Source: Alphaproteobacteria bacterium | GTDB lineage: Bacteria; Pseudomonadota; Alphaproteobacteria; DSM-16000; Inquilinaceae | NCBI GenBank assembly: GCA_028281265.1 | Contig: JANQKE010000191.1 | Span: 1-61,756, forward strand | Direction of reading: 5' to 3' | DNA length: 61,756 bases | In this document: positions 9,044 to 18,800 of the stretch, in pieces | Layout: each line of letters starts with the position of its first letter | How positions within the stretch are numbered: position 1 is the first letter of the stretch | Program-made: the position numbers and the translations under genes | Notes under the pieces: generated by a model | Database searches by the model: none | Seen by the model: only the letters and a program-made list of their open reading frames with translations | Told to the model about the DNA's origin: nothing

Positions 9044-9365
9044 GGAGCGTTTTCAGGGACGATCGGGTGGATCTGCCGAGGCGGATGGGACCTGATGTCG
9101 GAAGCGAGAAGGAAGGATATGCCGGGGCCTATTCGACGACGAGCGACGCCGCAGCGGCGCCGATCCGCCCGGACCTTCGGTTTGGCGCGTGCCGGCCGCC
9201 CCCCACGGTGCGCCGCCGGCCCGATGACACCGCATCGTGCCGTGCTACGCGCCTTCGCGGATCGATCCGGCACCCGCCGACAGATCCACCCGATCGCCCC
9301 CGAAAACGCTCTAACTCTTTGAAGTAGATCGACTTATCTGCGTCCAGATGAGTCCATCTGAACAC
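9044..9365 (+). repeat. Double-hairpin dispersed element, copy A (first hairpin expanded)
   Basis: The intergenic stretch 8958-9437 contains no convincing gene. It carries an imperfect inverted repeat of about 40 bases: left arm 9044-9084 (starts GGAGCGTTTTC), right arm 9274-9312 (ends GAAAACGCTCT), about 190 bases apart. The right arm is followed by CTTTGAAGTAGATC, ACTTAT and a second hairpin, 9338-9365 (CTGCGTCCAGATG, loop AGTC, then a decayed right arm). The same order of parts occurs at 47227-47319 and 61661-61756. It ends about 70 bases before dctP. It could be a MITE-like insertion or a structured leader. Confidence 0.75.
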
Positions 9366-9437
9366 AAGGTCGATCTAGCGGCCCGGTCCCGGCATCGCCG
9401 CGGCCCGGCCACCCTCACTCGGGAAGGAACCCTACCC

Positions 9438-10433
9438 ATGCGCGTTGTCACCGCCGTCTCCGCTGCCGCGATCGCCCTGTCGGTGGGGGCTGCGGCATCC
9501 CCGGCCCTGGCCCAGGACGTCACGATGCGGCTGCACACCCTGGTGCAGTCGCCGCACCCGTACAACGACATGGCCGAGTTCATGGCCGAGGAGATCGCCG
9601 CCCGCACCGGCGGGGCGATCGCGATCGAGGTCTTCCCCGGCGCCTCGCTGGGCAACGATCCGGCCGTGATCGGCGAAATGGCGCTGGGGACGATCGACCT
9701 GATGATCTCCTCCACCAACAACGCCGAAAGCTCGGTACCGGAGCTGGCCATCTTCTCCATGCCGTACCTGTTCGCCGGCTATGACGACCTGCTGGAGACG
9801 GTCGGCCAGGGCTCCGCGGTGTTCGAGTACTATCAGGACCTGTTCACCGACACCGGGACCGGCCTGCACCTGCTGGCACTGAGCGGCGCGGGCTCCCGCA
9901 ACCTGTCGACCTCGACCGGCCCGGTCATGCAGGTCGCGGACATCGACGGGGTGAAGATGCGGGTCCCGCCCTCGCCCATGATCTCCCGCACCTGGGAGGC
10001 CTTGGGCACGGTGCCGGTGACCGTCGCCTGGGCCGAACTCTACGCCGCCATCCAGACCGGCGTCGCCGATGCGCTGGAAAGCTCGATCCCCGGCTATCTC
10101 GGCTCGCGGCTGTTCGAGGTCGCCCCCAATCTGGCCCTGACCGCCCACACCATCCAGGTCAACCACATCTCCATGTCGGAGGTGACCTGGGGCGGCTTGA
10201 GCGCGGAGCACCGGGCGGTCTTCACCGACGTCGCGGCCGCGGCGGCCACCCTGGGGGTCGAACGGGCGATCGGCTACGAGGCCGAGTTCATCACCCTGTT
10301 GGAGACCGAGCACGGGGTGACCGTGACCCGGCCGGATATCGCCGGCTTCCAGGCGGTCCTGGCGCCGGTGCAGGCGGATCTGGCGGCCGATCTCGACCTG
10401 ACCGACCAGCTCGACCTCATCCGGGCCAACTGA
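9438..10433 (+). CDS. dctP: TRAP transporter substrate-binding protein DctP
   Basis: Periplasmic binding protein of a tripartite ATP-independent (TRAP) transporter, 331 residues. The ATG is preceded by GGGAAGGAA. A signal peptide (about 1-23, ending ASPALA) precedes the DctP fold. Family marks include GVKMRVPPSP, the region that carries the conserved Arg pairing with ligand carboxylate, and the ELYAAIQTGVADALE pattern. It heads the dctPQM operon, followed by a DapA-family gene, which favours an organic acid such as a sugar acid or keto acid as ligand (inference). The double-hairpin repeat copy A lies upstream. Confidence 0.93.
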   Translation: MRVVTAVSAAAIALSVGAAASPALAQDVTMRLHTLVQSPHPYNDMAEFMAEEIAARTGGAIAIEVFPGASLGNDPAVIGEMALGTIDLMISSTNNAESSVPELAIFSMPYLFAGYDDLLETVGQGSAVFEYYQDLFTDTGTGLHLLALSGAGSRNLSTSTGPVMQVADIDGVKMRVPPSPMISRTWEALGTVPVTVAWAELYAAIQTGVADALESSIPGYLGSRLFEVAPNLALTAHTIQVNHISMSEVTWGGLSAEHRAVFTDVAAAAATLGVERAIGYEAEFITLLETEHGVTVTRPDIAGFQAVLAPVQADLAADLDLTDQLDLIRAN

Positions 10434-10486
10434 TCCGTCCGCAAGCCCCGGGGGGCGGTCCACGCCGTCCCCCTCGGACCCGTCCC

Positions 10487-10984
10487 ATGCTCACGATCAT
10501 CAACGATTGGGTCGAACGGCTGGTGTTCTGGGCTCTGTCGGCCCTGTTCGCCGGGCTGATCGTCACCGTCGCGACCCAGGTCTTCGCCCGCAACGTGCTG
10601 GAGATCGGGGTGATCTGGACCCTCGACCTGGCACAGCTACTGTTCGCCTGGTGCATCTTCCTGGGCGCGGCGGTGGCCTTGCGCCGCGGCGGCCAATACG
10701 TCCTCCACCTGTTCCCGGAGACCTGGCGTAGCGTGAACGCCGCCATCGGGCTGTTCGCGTTCCTGGCCTCCCTGGCGGTGGTGTGGGTGATGATCGACGC
10801 CGGGCTGACCATCATCGAACGGTTCGGCCGCCGCACCAACCAGGCGCTGGGGATCTCCGAAGGCTGGTTCTACGCCGCCATCCCGGCGGGGGCGGCGGTC
10901 AGCGGGCTGTTCCTGCTCGAACAGGGCTGGAACCGGGCGATGCTGCTGCTCGGCCGCGGCAGGACCGACGGGGCACCCCGATGA
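10487..10984 (+). CDS. dctQ: TRAP transporter small permease DctQ
   Basis: 165-residue small membrane subunit of the TRAP transporter with four predicted membrane helices (about 10-32, 45-65, 83-105, 127-150). The conserved middle part reads WTLDLAQLLFAWCIFLGAA and ALRRGGQ, typical of DctQ. Its stop codon overlaps the start of dctM as ATGA, so both membrane subunits are translationally coupled. Confidence 0.92.
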   Translation: MLTIINDWVERLVFWALSALFAGLIVTVATQVFARNVLEIGVIWTLDLAQLLFAWCIFLGAAVALRRGGQYVLHLFPETWRSVNAAIGLFAFLASLAVVWVMIDAGLTIIERFGRRTNQALGISEGWFYAAIPAGAAVSGLFLLEQGWNRAMLLLGRGRTDGAPR

Positions 10985-12270
10985 ACCCGCTGGTCCTGCT
11001 GCTGGGCAGCTTCTTCGCGCTGATCGCGCTCAGGGTGAATATCGGCTTCGCCCTGATCCTGTCGTCGGTCCTGGTGATCCTGGTCGAAGGCCGGCCGCTG
11101 GCCTCGGTCGTCAACCAGATGTATGCGGGCATCGACAGCTTCCCGCTCCTGGCCGTCCCGTTCTTCATGTTCCTGGGCCGGATCCTCAACGCAGGCTCGA
11201 TCACCGCGCGGCTGCTCGCCGTGGCCGACGCCACGGTCGGGCATGTGAAGGGCGGCCTGGGGCACGTCAACGTGTTCGTCTCGATGGTGTTCGCGAGCCT
11301 GTCGGGCTCGGCCGCCGCGGACACCGCCTCGGTCGGCTCGATCCTGATCCCGGCGATGAAGAAGGCAGGCTACGACCCGGCCTTCGCGGTGGCGCTGACG
11401 GCCGCGTCCTCGACGCTGGGGGTGATCATCCCCCCGTCGATCATCCTGATCATCTACGGCGCCTTCGGCAACGTCTCGATCGGGGCCCTGTTCCTGGGCG
11501 GGGTGGTGCCGGGGCTGGTGATCGGCCTGTTCATGATGGCCTATACCTATGTCCTGGCCCTGCGGCACGGCTATCCGTCAACACCGTTCCCCGGAGTCGC
11601 GGCGGCGGGCAAGGCGCTGTGGCGCGGGACGGCACCGCTGCTGATCCCGGTGTTCGTCCTGGGCGGCGTGGTCACCGGCGTCTTCACGCCCACCGAAGCG
11701 GCCATCGCGGCCGTGCTGTGGGCGCTGGTCCTGACCTTCATCGTCTACCGCGACGTGCCGCTGCGCCGTCTGCCACGGCTGTTGGGCGACGCCGCGATCG
11801 ACTTCTCGGTGCCGCTGTTCACCGTGGCCGGGGCCGGGATCTTCGGCTGGCTGATCTCCTATCTCGGCGCGGCGGCGATCGTGGTCGACTTCATCACCGC
11901 GCAGACCACCGATCCGCTGGGCATCATGCTGCTGCTGATCGGGTTTCTGCTGCTGATCGGCACGGTGCTGAACCCGATCTCGGCGGTGCTGATCTTCCTG
12001 CCGATCATCCAAGCGCTCGGCACCCAGGCCGGCATCCACCCGGTGCATCTGGGGGTGCTGACCACCGTGACCCTGTCGGTGGGGCTGATCACCCCGCCCT
12101 ATGGCATATGTCTGCTAATCGCCAGCCAGATCGGTCAGGTGCCGCTGGGCCGCGCCATGCTGGCGGTCGCCCCGATCGTCGGGATCAGCATCGGCGTGGC
12201 GATCCTGTCGCTGTTCCTGCCCGACCTGATGACGGCGCTGCCGCGCGCCGCCTTCCCCAACCAGTTCTGA
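10981..12270 (+). CDS. dctM: TRAP transporter large permease DctM
   Basis: 429-residue large membrane subunit that forms the ion-coupled transport path of the TRAP system. The start is the ATG overlapping the dctQ stop. Many hydrophobic helices are present, with the DctM signatures SGSAAADTASVGSILIPAM and GVIIPPSIILIIYG in the first half and the repeat-related GLITPPYGICLL near the C terminus. Length is normal. It sits between dctQ and a DapA-family gene with only 34 bases of spacing. Confidence 0.94.
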   Translation: MNPLVLLLGSFFALIALRVNIGFALILSSVLVILVEGRPLASVVNQMYAGIDSFPLLAVPFFMFLGRILNAGSITARLLAVADATVGHVKGGLGHVNVFVSMVFASLSGSAAADTASVGSILIPAMKKAGYDPAFAVALTAASSTLGVIIPPSIILIIYGAFGNVSIGALFLGGVVPGLVIGLFMMAYTYVLALRHGYPSTPFPGVAAAGKALWRGTAPLLIPVFVLGGVVTGVFTPTEAAIAAVLWALVLTFIVYRDVPLRRLPRLLGDAAIDFSVPLFTVAGAGIFGWLISYLGAAAIVVDFITAQTTDPLGIMLLLIGFLLLIGTVLNPISAVLIFLPIIQALGTQAGIHPVHLGVLTTVTLSVGLITPPYGICLLIASQIGQVPLGRAMLAVAPIVGISIGVAILSLFLPDLMTALPRAAFPNQF

Positions 12271-12304
12271 CCCCACCCACCCCGACATACGGAGTTCACC
12301 CCCC

Positions 12305-13249
12305 ATGGCCCCTCATCAGCACCCCACCGGCTCCTTCGTCGCCCTGGTCACCCCGATGAACCGGGACGGCTCGATCGACCTCGAAGGCTTCCGCACCCTG
12401 CTGGCCTGGCACGCCGACAACGGCACCTCGGCCGTCTTGATCATGGGCTCGACCGGGGAGGTCAGCATGCTGACCCCGGACGAAAAGCGGACGATCATCC
12501 GCGAGACGGTGAAGATGAAGCCCGGCGGCATGCAGATGTTCTACGGCTGCACCGGGGCCAACACCGACATGACCATCGACATGGTCCGGTACGCCAAGGC
12601 CGAAGGGGCGGACGGCGCCATCATCGCCGCCCCGGCCTATATCTGTGCCGCCAATGCCGACATCGTCGACTACGTCACCGAGGTGATGGACGCGGTCGAC
12701 TTCCCCATCGGCTTCTACAACAACCCGCCGCGGGTGAAGACGGACCTGCACTGGTCCGATCTGCTCGCCCTCGCCAAGCATCCCAACATGGTGGTGCTGA
12801 AGGAATCGACCACCCGCGTCGGCCAGGTGGCGCAAATCTGCGCCGCTGAACCGGACATGGCGATCATGTGCTGCTGCTCCCCCAATCTGGGTCTGGTGAT
12901 CCCGACCATGGCGCTGGGCGGTCACGGCACGGCGAACATGACCGGCAACCTGATCCCGCGGGAGATGGCGGTGATCTCCAAACCGTGGGCGAGCGGGGAG
13001 GACGCGTTCGCCTGCCGCCAGGCCTGGCTGGACAATCTCTCGGTTCTGCACTTCGCCTATTCGGCGATCAATCCGGTGGCGGTGAAGTCGTTGATGCGGG
13101 CCGTCGGCCTGCCGTCCGGACCGCTGCGCCGGCCGCTCAAGCCGCTGGCCCCGGCCGCCCTGCAGACCGGCCTCGATGCCCTCGCCGCCCTGGAACTGGA
13201 CAAGCGCTACGGCTTCACCCTGAAGCCGGCAGCGATCGCCGCGGAGTGA
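12305..13249 (+). CDS. DapA/dihydrodipicolinate synthase family lyase or aldolase
   Basis: 314-residue TIM-barrel enzyme of the DHDPS/NAL family, which forms a Schiff base with a keto acid. The Schiff-base lysine is K166 (VVLKEST) and the helper tyrosine is Y138 (GFYNNP); GSTGE at 48-52 binds the carboxylate. Because it follows a TRAP transporter and precedes a tautomerase and a Mo reductase, it more likely acts in catabolism of a keto or sugar acid than in lysine synthesis. The run CCCSPN (about 193) is unusual for the family. Exact reaction unknown. Confidence 0.9.
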   Translation: MAPHQHPTGSFVALVTPMNRDGSIDLEGFRTLLAWHADNGTSAVLIMGSTGEVSMLTPDEKRTIIRETVKMKPGGMQMFYGCTGANTDMTIDMVRYAKAEGADGAIIAAPAYICAANADIVDYVTEVMDAVDFPIGFYNNPPRVKTDLHWSDLLALAKHPNMVVLKESTTRVGQVAQICAAEPDMAIMCCCSPNLGLVIPTMALGGHGTANMTGNLIPREMAVISKPWASGEDAFACRQAWLDNLSVLHFAYSAINPVAVKSLMRAVGLPSGPLRRPLKPLAPAALQTGLDALAALELDKRYGFTLKPAAIAAE

Positions 13250-13256
13250 GCACGCC

Positions 13257-13463
13257 ATGCCGCTGGTCCGCATCAGCCTGGCCGAGGGCCGGACGGAGAC
13301 GCAGAAGCTGGCCGCCGCCCGGGCGATCACGCAAGCCATCGTCACCCATTGCGACGCCCATGCCGAGCATGTCTACGTCATCTTCGACGACGTGCCGGAC
13401 ACCGACTGGACGGTCGGCGGGGTGACGGTGGCCGAGCGGCGGCGCCAGCGGGGCGAGACGTGA
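13257..13463 (+). CDS. 4-oxalocrotonate tautomerase family protein
   Basis: 68-residue member of the tautomerase superfamily. After removal of Met the N terminus is Pro, the catalytic base of this superfamily (PLVRISLAEGR). The beta-alpha-beta subunit continues with AITQAIVTH and YVIFDDVP. It starts 7 bases after the DapA-like gene and ends 4 bases before the Mo enzyme gene, so it is part of the same pathway, probably isomerising an enol/keto intermediate. Confidence 0.88.
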   Translation: MPLVRISLAEGRTETQKLAAARAITQAIVTHCDAHAEHVYVIFDDVPDTDWTVGGVTVAERRRQRGET

Positions 13464-13467
13464 CGGC

Positions 13468-15804
13468 ATGACCGCCTTGCCGACGCCGCCGCAGCCGCTG
13501 GTCAGCCTGACCCATTGGGGCGCGTTCGAGGCGGAGGTGGCGGGCGACCGGTTGGTCGGGGCCCGGCCCTGGCCCGGCTCCGGCGCCGATCCGCGGATGA
13601 TCGGCGCGCTCCCGGATCTCGTGCACAGCCCCACCCGCATCGATCGGCCGCATGTGCGGGAAGGCTATCTGCGGCGGCGGGACGGCGCCGACCGGACCGG
13701 ACGGGGGCGGGATCGGATGGTCCCGGTCGACTGGGACGGGGCGCTCGACCTGGTGGCCGAGGCGCTGGCCCGCACCTATGGCGAGGCCGGGCCGGAAGCG
13801 GTGTTCGGCGGGTCCTACGGCTGGTCGTCGGCCGGCCGGTTCCATCACGCCCGGACCCAGGTCCGGCGCTTCCTGTCGGCAACTGGCGGCTTCGTCGACC
13901 AGATCGGCAACTATAGCTGGGGCGCGGCACAGGGGCTCTTGCCCTATGTGCTGGGTGATTTCGACACGGTGTCGTCGGCCGCGACGGACTGGTCGACCCT
14001 GATCGGCACCACCGATCTGCTGGTCGCCTTCGGCGGGCTGAACCCGAAGAACTGGCGGGTGACCTCCGGCGGGGCCGGGCGGCACGCGATGGGCGATTGG
14101 GTGCGCCGGGCCGCGGCGGCGGGAACGGCCATCACCATCGTCAGCCCGCTCCGGGACGATTGCCCCGCGGGCATCCCGGCGACCTGGATCGCCCCCCGGC
14201 CCAACACCGATACCGCGATCCTGCTGGCGCTGACCCGGGAGGTGATCCAGCGCGGCCGCGCCGACTGGGCGTTCCTCGACCGCTACACGGTCGGCACGGA
14301 CGCCCTGGTCGCCTATCTCGACGGCCGCACCGACGGCGTGCCGAAGACCCTGGCCTGGGCGGCCGCGATCGCCGACGTGCCGGTAGCCGGGCTCGATCGG
14401 CTGGCCGACCGGCTGTGCCGGGCCCGGCGGGTGATGCTGACGGCCGCCTGGTCGCTGCAGCGCGCCGATCACGGGGAGCAGCCGTTCTGGGCCACCATCG
14501 CCCTGGCGGCGGTGCTGGGGCAGATCGGGCTACCCGGGGGCGGCTTCTGCTTCGGCTACGGCTCGATGAACGGGATCGGCCAGGCGGCCAGGCGCGGCTA
14601 CGTCCCGGCGATGGACGGGCTGCCCAACCCGATCGCCGGGGCGGCGATCCCGGTGGCCCGCGTGATCGACATGCTGGAGCGGCCCGGCACCGACATCCCG
14701 TTCCACGGCCGCCGGGTGCGGCTGCCGGACTGCCGGCTGATCTACTGGGCCGGCGGCAACCCGTTCCACCATCTCCAGGACCTCAACCGCGCCGCCCGGG
14801 CCTGGACGAAGCCGGAGACGGTCATCGTGCACGAGCCGTGGTGGACGCCGACCGCTCGACGGGCCGATATCGTGCTGCCCGCCACCACGGCGGCCGAGCG
14901 CAACGATATCGGCGGCAATTCGCGGGACCCGTTCGTCTTCCCCATGCCGCGGCTGATCCCGCCGGTCGGCCAGGCGCGGGACGATTGGGCCATCTTCGCC
15001 GACATCGCCGATCGCCTGGGTTGTGCCGATCACTTCACCGCCGGCCGGGACGAGGCCGGTTGGCTGCGGCACCTGTGGGCCAAGACGCACGCCAAGGCCC
15101 GGGCCGACGGCGTGGCCGCCCCCGATTTCGAGGCCTTCTGGGCCGGCGGGCCGTGGCCGGTGCCGCTGCCGGAGCGGCCGCAGATCCTGCTCGACTCGTT
15201 CCGGGCCGATCCCGATGCGGTGCGGCTCACCACCCCTTCGGGGCGGATCGAGATCGCCTCGGACCGGATCGCCGGCTTCGGCTACGCGGATTGCCCCGGC
15301 CACCCCGCCTGGCTGGAGCCGAAGGAATGGCTCGGCGCCCCCGACCGGCCCGAGGGGGCCTTGCATCTGATCACCCATCAGCCGCCCACCCGCCTGCACA
15401 GCCAGCTCGCCCAGACCCCCGCCGGCCGCACCGATCATCCGACCGGGCTGGAACCCCTCCGGCTCAACCCGGCCGACGCGGCGGCTCGCCGCATCGCCGA
15501 CGGGGCGGTGGTGACGGTCGAGAACGCCCGCGGCCGCTGTCTGGCGGGGGCGGTGGTCACCGACGCCGTGCGGCCGGGGGTGGCGGTCATGGCGACCGGG
15601 GCGTGGTGGACACCGGATCCGGACGATCCGGCATGCGACCGCGGCGGCAACCCCAACGTCCTGACCCGGGACGCGGGCACCTCCTCCCTCACCCAGGCCT
15701 GCGCCGCACAATCGGCGCTGGTCCTGGTCCGGCCGGTGGAGCGGCCGGAGACGCACAAGGGCTGGGCAGACGAGGCCGACGCGGTGGCCGCACCGACCCT
15801 GTGA
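13468..15804 (+). CDS. Molybdopterin-dependent oxidoreductase, BisC/TorA/DMSO reductase type
   Basis: 778-residue enzyme of the DMSO-reductase family using bis-MGD. GSYGWSSAGRFHHA (about 115-128) matches BisC/TorA; the probable Mo ligand is S150 in NYSWGAAQ. Domain IV with the dinucleotide-binding motif (LHLITHQPPTRLHSQ) is near residue 635. It lacks N-terminal [4Fe-4S] cysteines and a Tat signal, so it is probably cytoplasmic like biotin sulfoxide reductase. It would reduce an S-oxide or N-oxide, taking electrons from a small partner. Last gene of the TRAP operon, which suggests the imported compound or a product of it carries an oxide group. That link is inferred. Confidence 0.9.
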   Translation: MTALPTPPQPLVSLTHWGAFEAEVAGDRLVGARPWPGSGADPRMIGALPDLVHSPTRIDRPHVREGYLRRRDGADRTGRGRDRMVPVDWDGALDLVAEALARTYGEAGPEAVFGGSYGWSSAGRFHHARTQVRRFLSATGGFVDQIGNYSWGAAQGLLPYVLGDFDTVSSAATDWSTLIGTTDLLVAFGGLNPKNWRVTSGGAGRHAMGDWVRRAAAAGTAITIVSPLRDDCPAGIPATWIAPRPNTDTAILLALTREVIQRGRADWAFLDRYTVGTDALVAYLDGRTDGVPKTLAWAAAIADVPVAGLDRLADRLCRARRVMLTAAWSLQRADHGEQPFWATIALAAVLGQIGLPGGGFCFGYGSMNGIGQAARRGYVPAMDGLPNPIAGAAIPVARVIDMLERPGTDIPFHGRRVRLPDCRLIYWAGGNPFHHLQDLNRAARAWTKPETVIVHEPWWTPTARRADIVLPATTAAERNDIGGNSRDPFVFPMPRLIPPVGQARDDWAIFADIADRLGCADHFTAGRDEAGWLRHLWAKTHAKARADGVAAPDFEAFWAGGPWPVPLPERPQILLDSFRADPDAVRLTTPSGRIEIASDRIAGFGYADCPGHPAWLEPKEWLGAPDRPEGALHLITHQPPTRLHSQLAQTPAGRTDHPTGLEPLRLNPADAAARRIADGAVVTVENARGRCLAGAVVTDAVRPGVAVMATGAWWTPDPDDPACDRGGNPNVLTRDAGTSSLTQACAAQSALVLVRPVERPETHKGWADEADAVAAPTL

Positions 15805-15865
15805 GCACGGCAGACCGGATCGGCAACGCTCCCCTTCCAGGCCCGGCCGCTCGCCGGTCTTGGGG

Positions 15866-18800
15866 TCATTCGGACACCTCATCTCCCATATCTGTCCCTG
15901 TATCCGGGGTGTGGGTTCGCCGCTGGGCGGTCTTTTCGTCCCGACTGCCTTGTCTGGGGGCGGGGGCCGGTGTCACACTGGTATCGGTGGACGCTGCGGC
16001 ATCGCCCGGAGGCCCCTGCCCTTCCGGTGCCGATCCTGCGTCGGTCGGGAGGCCGGTGGTCGCACCCTCGGCGGCATCCGGGCCCGCCGTGGGTCCCCCG
16101 TCCGGAGGCCCATTGCCACCATCGCCCCCGTTGCCGCCATTGCCCCCTTTGTCCGACGAGCCTCGGCTGTCTGATCCTCCATCTCCGGGATCGGGGTCCT
16201 TGCACCGCGCCGGACAGCACTCGTCGGGCTTCCACGGCGTCTTCTTGATGATCTGCTTGACCTCGTCGAGGATCCGATAGTCGAAATGGGCCAAGAGCCG
16301 GTCCATATCCTCGAGATCGAAATAGGCCGAGCGGTACTTGTCGATATTCTGGATCTCGTCGATCAGGTGATACCGGTCCTCGGTGTAGACGATCGGGACA
16401 TTCGACGGCCGGGCACCGATCATCGGCTGCCGGCCGGTGAGCTGACGGACGGACGCCGACAGCGTCCCCTGGATCGCATCGCGCCATCTGCGCTGGACGA
16501 TCTGATCCGCATTGGTGATCGCGGGCGGGATGATCACCGTCGAGACCCGGCGGACCTTGGGATCGACGATCCCGATCTCGAACGCATCGCTCATGGTGTT
16601 CTTGATCTGGCGTTCCACATTGCGTCGTCCGCCCATGCGCTCGATCGCAAATTCCGGCCGGGTGATCCAGAACTCCAGGAAACCTTCGGTGATCGCTCGG
16701 AAGTCCAGATACAGTTGGTCGACCTTGGCATGGTCTTCCAAAAGCTTGCCCAGACTGTATTCCGGTTCTCCACTTACCGTATCACCCTCCGCCGCACCGA
16801 TCATCTGCGCAACCGCGTGGCAGATCGAGTCGATGATCGGCGTTTCGTCGCGATCCGGACCGGTTAGGCTTCGTCGCGCCCGCTCGTCGATCCTTTGTGC
16901 AATCATACGTAACAGATTGCGGGTGAAATCCCGACGGTCGGCCTGCGCACTCAAGGTGCCTTCGATGGGGGCCCTGAACTGCCCGGCCGTGAAGCGCATC
17001 CGCTCATGCAGCATCTCGATGAGGTCTTCCTCATACCGGTCCGGCGCGAGATCTTGCCTGATGGTGTTTTCGAACAGACTGCCCAGACGATCCGGCAGTT
17101 GACCGAGTGAGCGCTCGATCTCCGCCAGGGCGCTTCTGCCCTCCGAACGGACCGTCGGGTCCAGTTCACTTATTCTGGTATTTATAGTTCGAGTGAGTTG
17201 CGAGCGCCTTTCTGTATTTAATAAATTTTGCTTGAAGATATCTTCTATTATGTCTCTGATACTTAGATCGCTTTCGGTTTTCTCACGCATACGCTGTCGG
17301 ATGCTTGATTGAATACCCAACGATTTTGCGGGCTCGTCAGCATTGGAGATCTCTCTGGCGGCTTGGCTGATAATGTTGCGGGTATCGGCCCCCAGCTTGT
17401 CGATGTGCCGAGCGTACAGATTGCGGGTGAAAGCGGTGATCGACCCTCTGGCTTGATCATCGTTGGCCGGGCGGAAGCCGAGGATGTGGGCGCAACGGTA
17501 AAAGCTTTCAGGGACGCTGACCTCGACCGTCGGAGTCCGATCGCGTCCGTCAGCCAAACGAGCGCTGGTTTCGTCGATCCACTCGATGAGTGCGCCGGCA
17601 CCGTCGACGGTATCCTTGTCGAGGGTCGGGTATGGACGAATGGAAGCCCGCTCGTCATCCACGTCCACCCCTGCCATCGACCTGCTGCGGATCTCTCCAC
17701 CAATGCGGTACTTGGAATAGAGTACGTGCCGCAGGCTTTCCAGATGGCTGCGCAATGGCTCCAGCGCCCGAGCCACCTCCCCTTGGATGATCGATCCGTA
17801 GCGGATCTGAAGGCGCCGCTCCCGGTCCCGACGCGGTCCCGGGGTCGCGTCGTCGAGCCACTCCATCGCAGCCTTGACGTCGGCATGGAGCGACGGGTTG
17901 GTGGTGGAGGCGAACACGCGCGTCAGCGGCTCCAGGATCCTGATCGCATTGACGTCTTCCCTACTGGGGCGGTTGCGGCGGTAATCCTCGCCGATTTCGC
18001 GCGCAGTTTCGCGGACATCCCCGTCGAGCCCAGAGGCTCGGTTCAGCAAGTCTATGATCGTGTGCTCGTGCGACGGATCGTCTTCCCCGTCGGTGCGTGA
18101 TCCGGCCCGCGACCGGTTCTGGGCAACCATCCGATACGACGTCTGCTCGACTTCGCTGCGGATCTCGTTGACGAGCCGGTCGATGTAGCTGCCGACGAGC
18201 TCCGGATCGAGCGCTCCGGGCTGCGACGTCCTCGACATGTGTCCGGTCAGCAGGAACCCCACCAGATCCTGTCGACCCCGCGGGACGATCGACTGGGTCC
18301 CGACATCTGTCTTCTTGACGAAACCGGCCAGCCAGTGCGCCGTCATCGAACGCGCCAGGGTCTGGCTGACCCGGATCTCGGACCGACTCACGCTGCCGGT
18401 CGAATAGACATAGAGGCCGCGCGCGGTCTTCAGACCGCTCGACCGGTCCCCCAACTCGTTGTTCAACCCCACATCGAGTTCACGACGCAGGTCGCGACGG
18501 CTTTGCGCCAATGCGGTCTCCGCCGCGTTGCGCGCCACCAGGTCGATGGATTCGGTCAGCACGCCTTCGGAGACCTTGCGGTCCAGAACGCTCCGATACC
18601 GGGTCAGCAGGAAGACGAAGTCGAACAGGCTGCGGTCCCCCTTTTGATGTGCCAGCCGCAACCCGGTTTCCCCGATCGGATAGGTCACCACATAGGGATC
18701 CAACTTGACCATGCGGAAGTTCTTGAGGACCGAGATCTCCGTCAAGGCAGCATACACATTGGCCCGGATCCGGGTGGATTCCGCCACGGCCGTAAACGGT

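Noticed and set aside
8972..9327. Two overlapping plus-strand frames of about 110 codons before dctP
   Set aside because: Low-complexity composition, no recognisable domain, and the region is explained by the inverted-repeat element.
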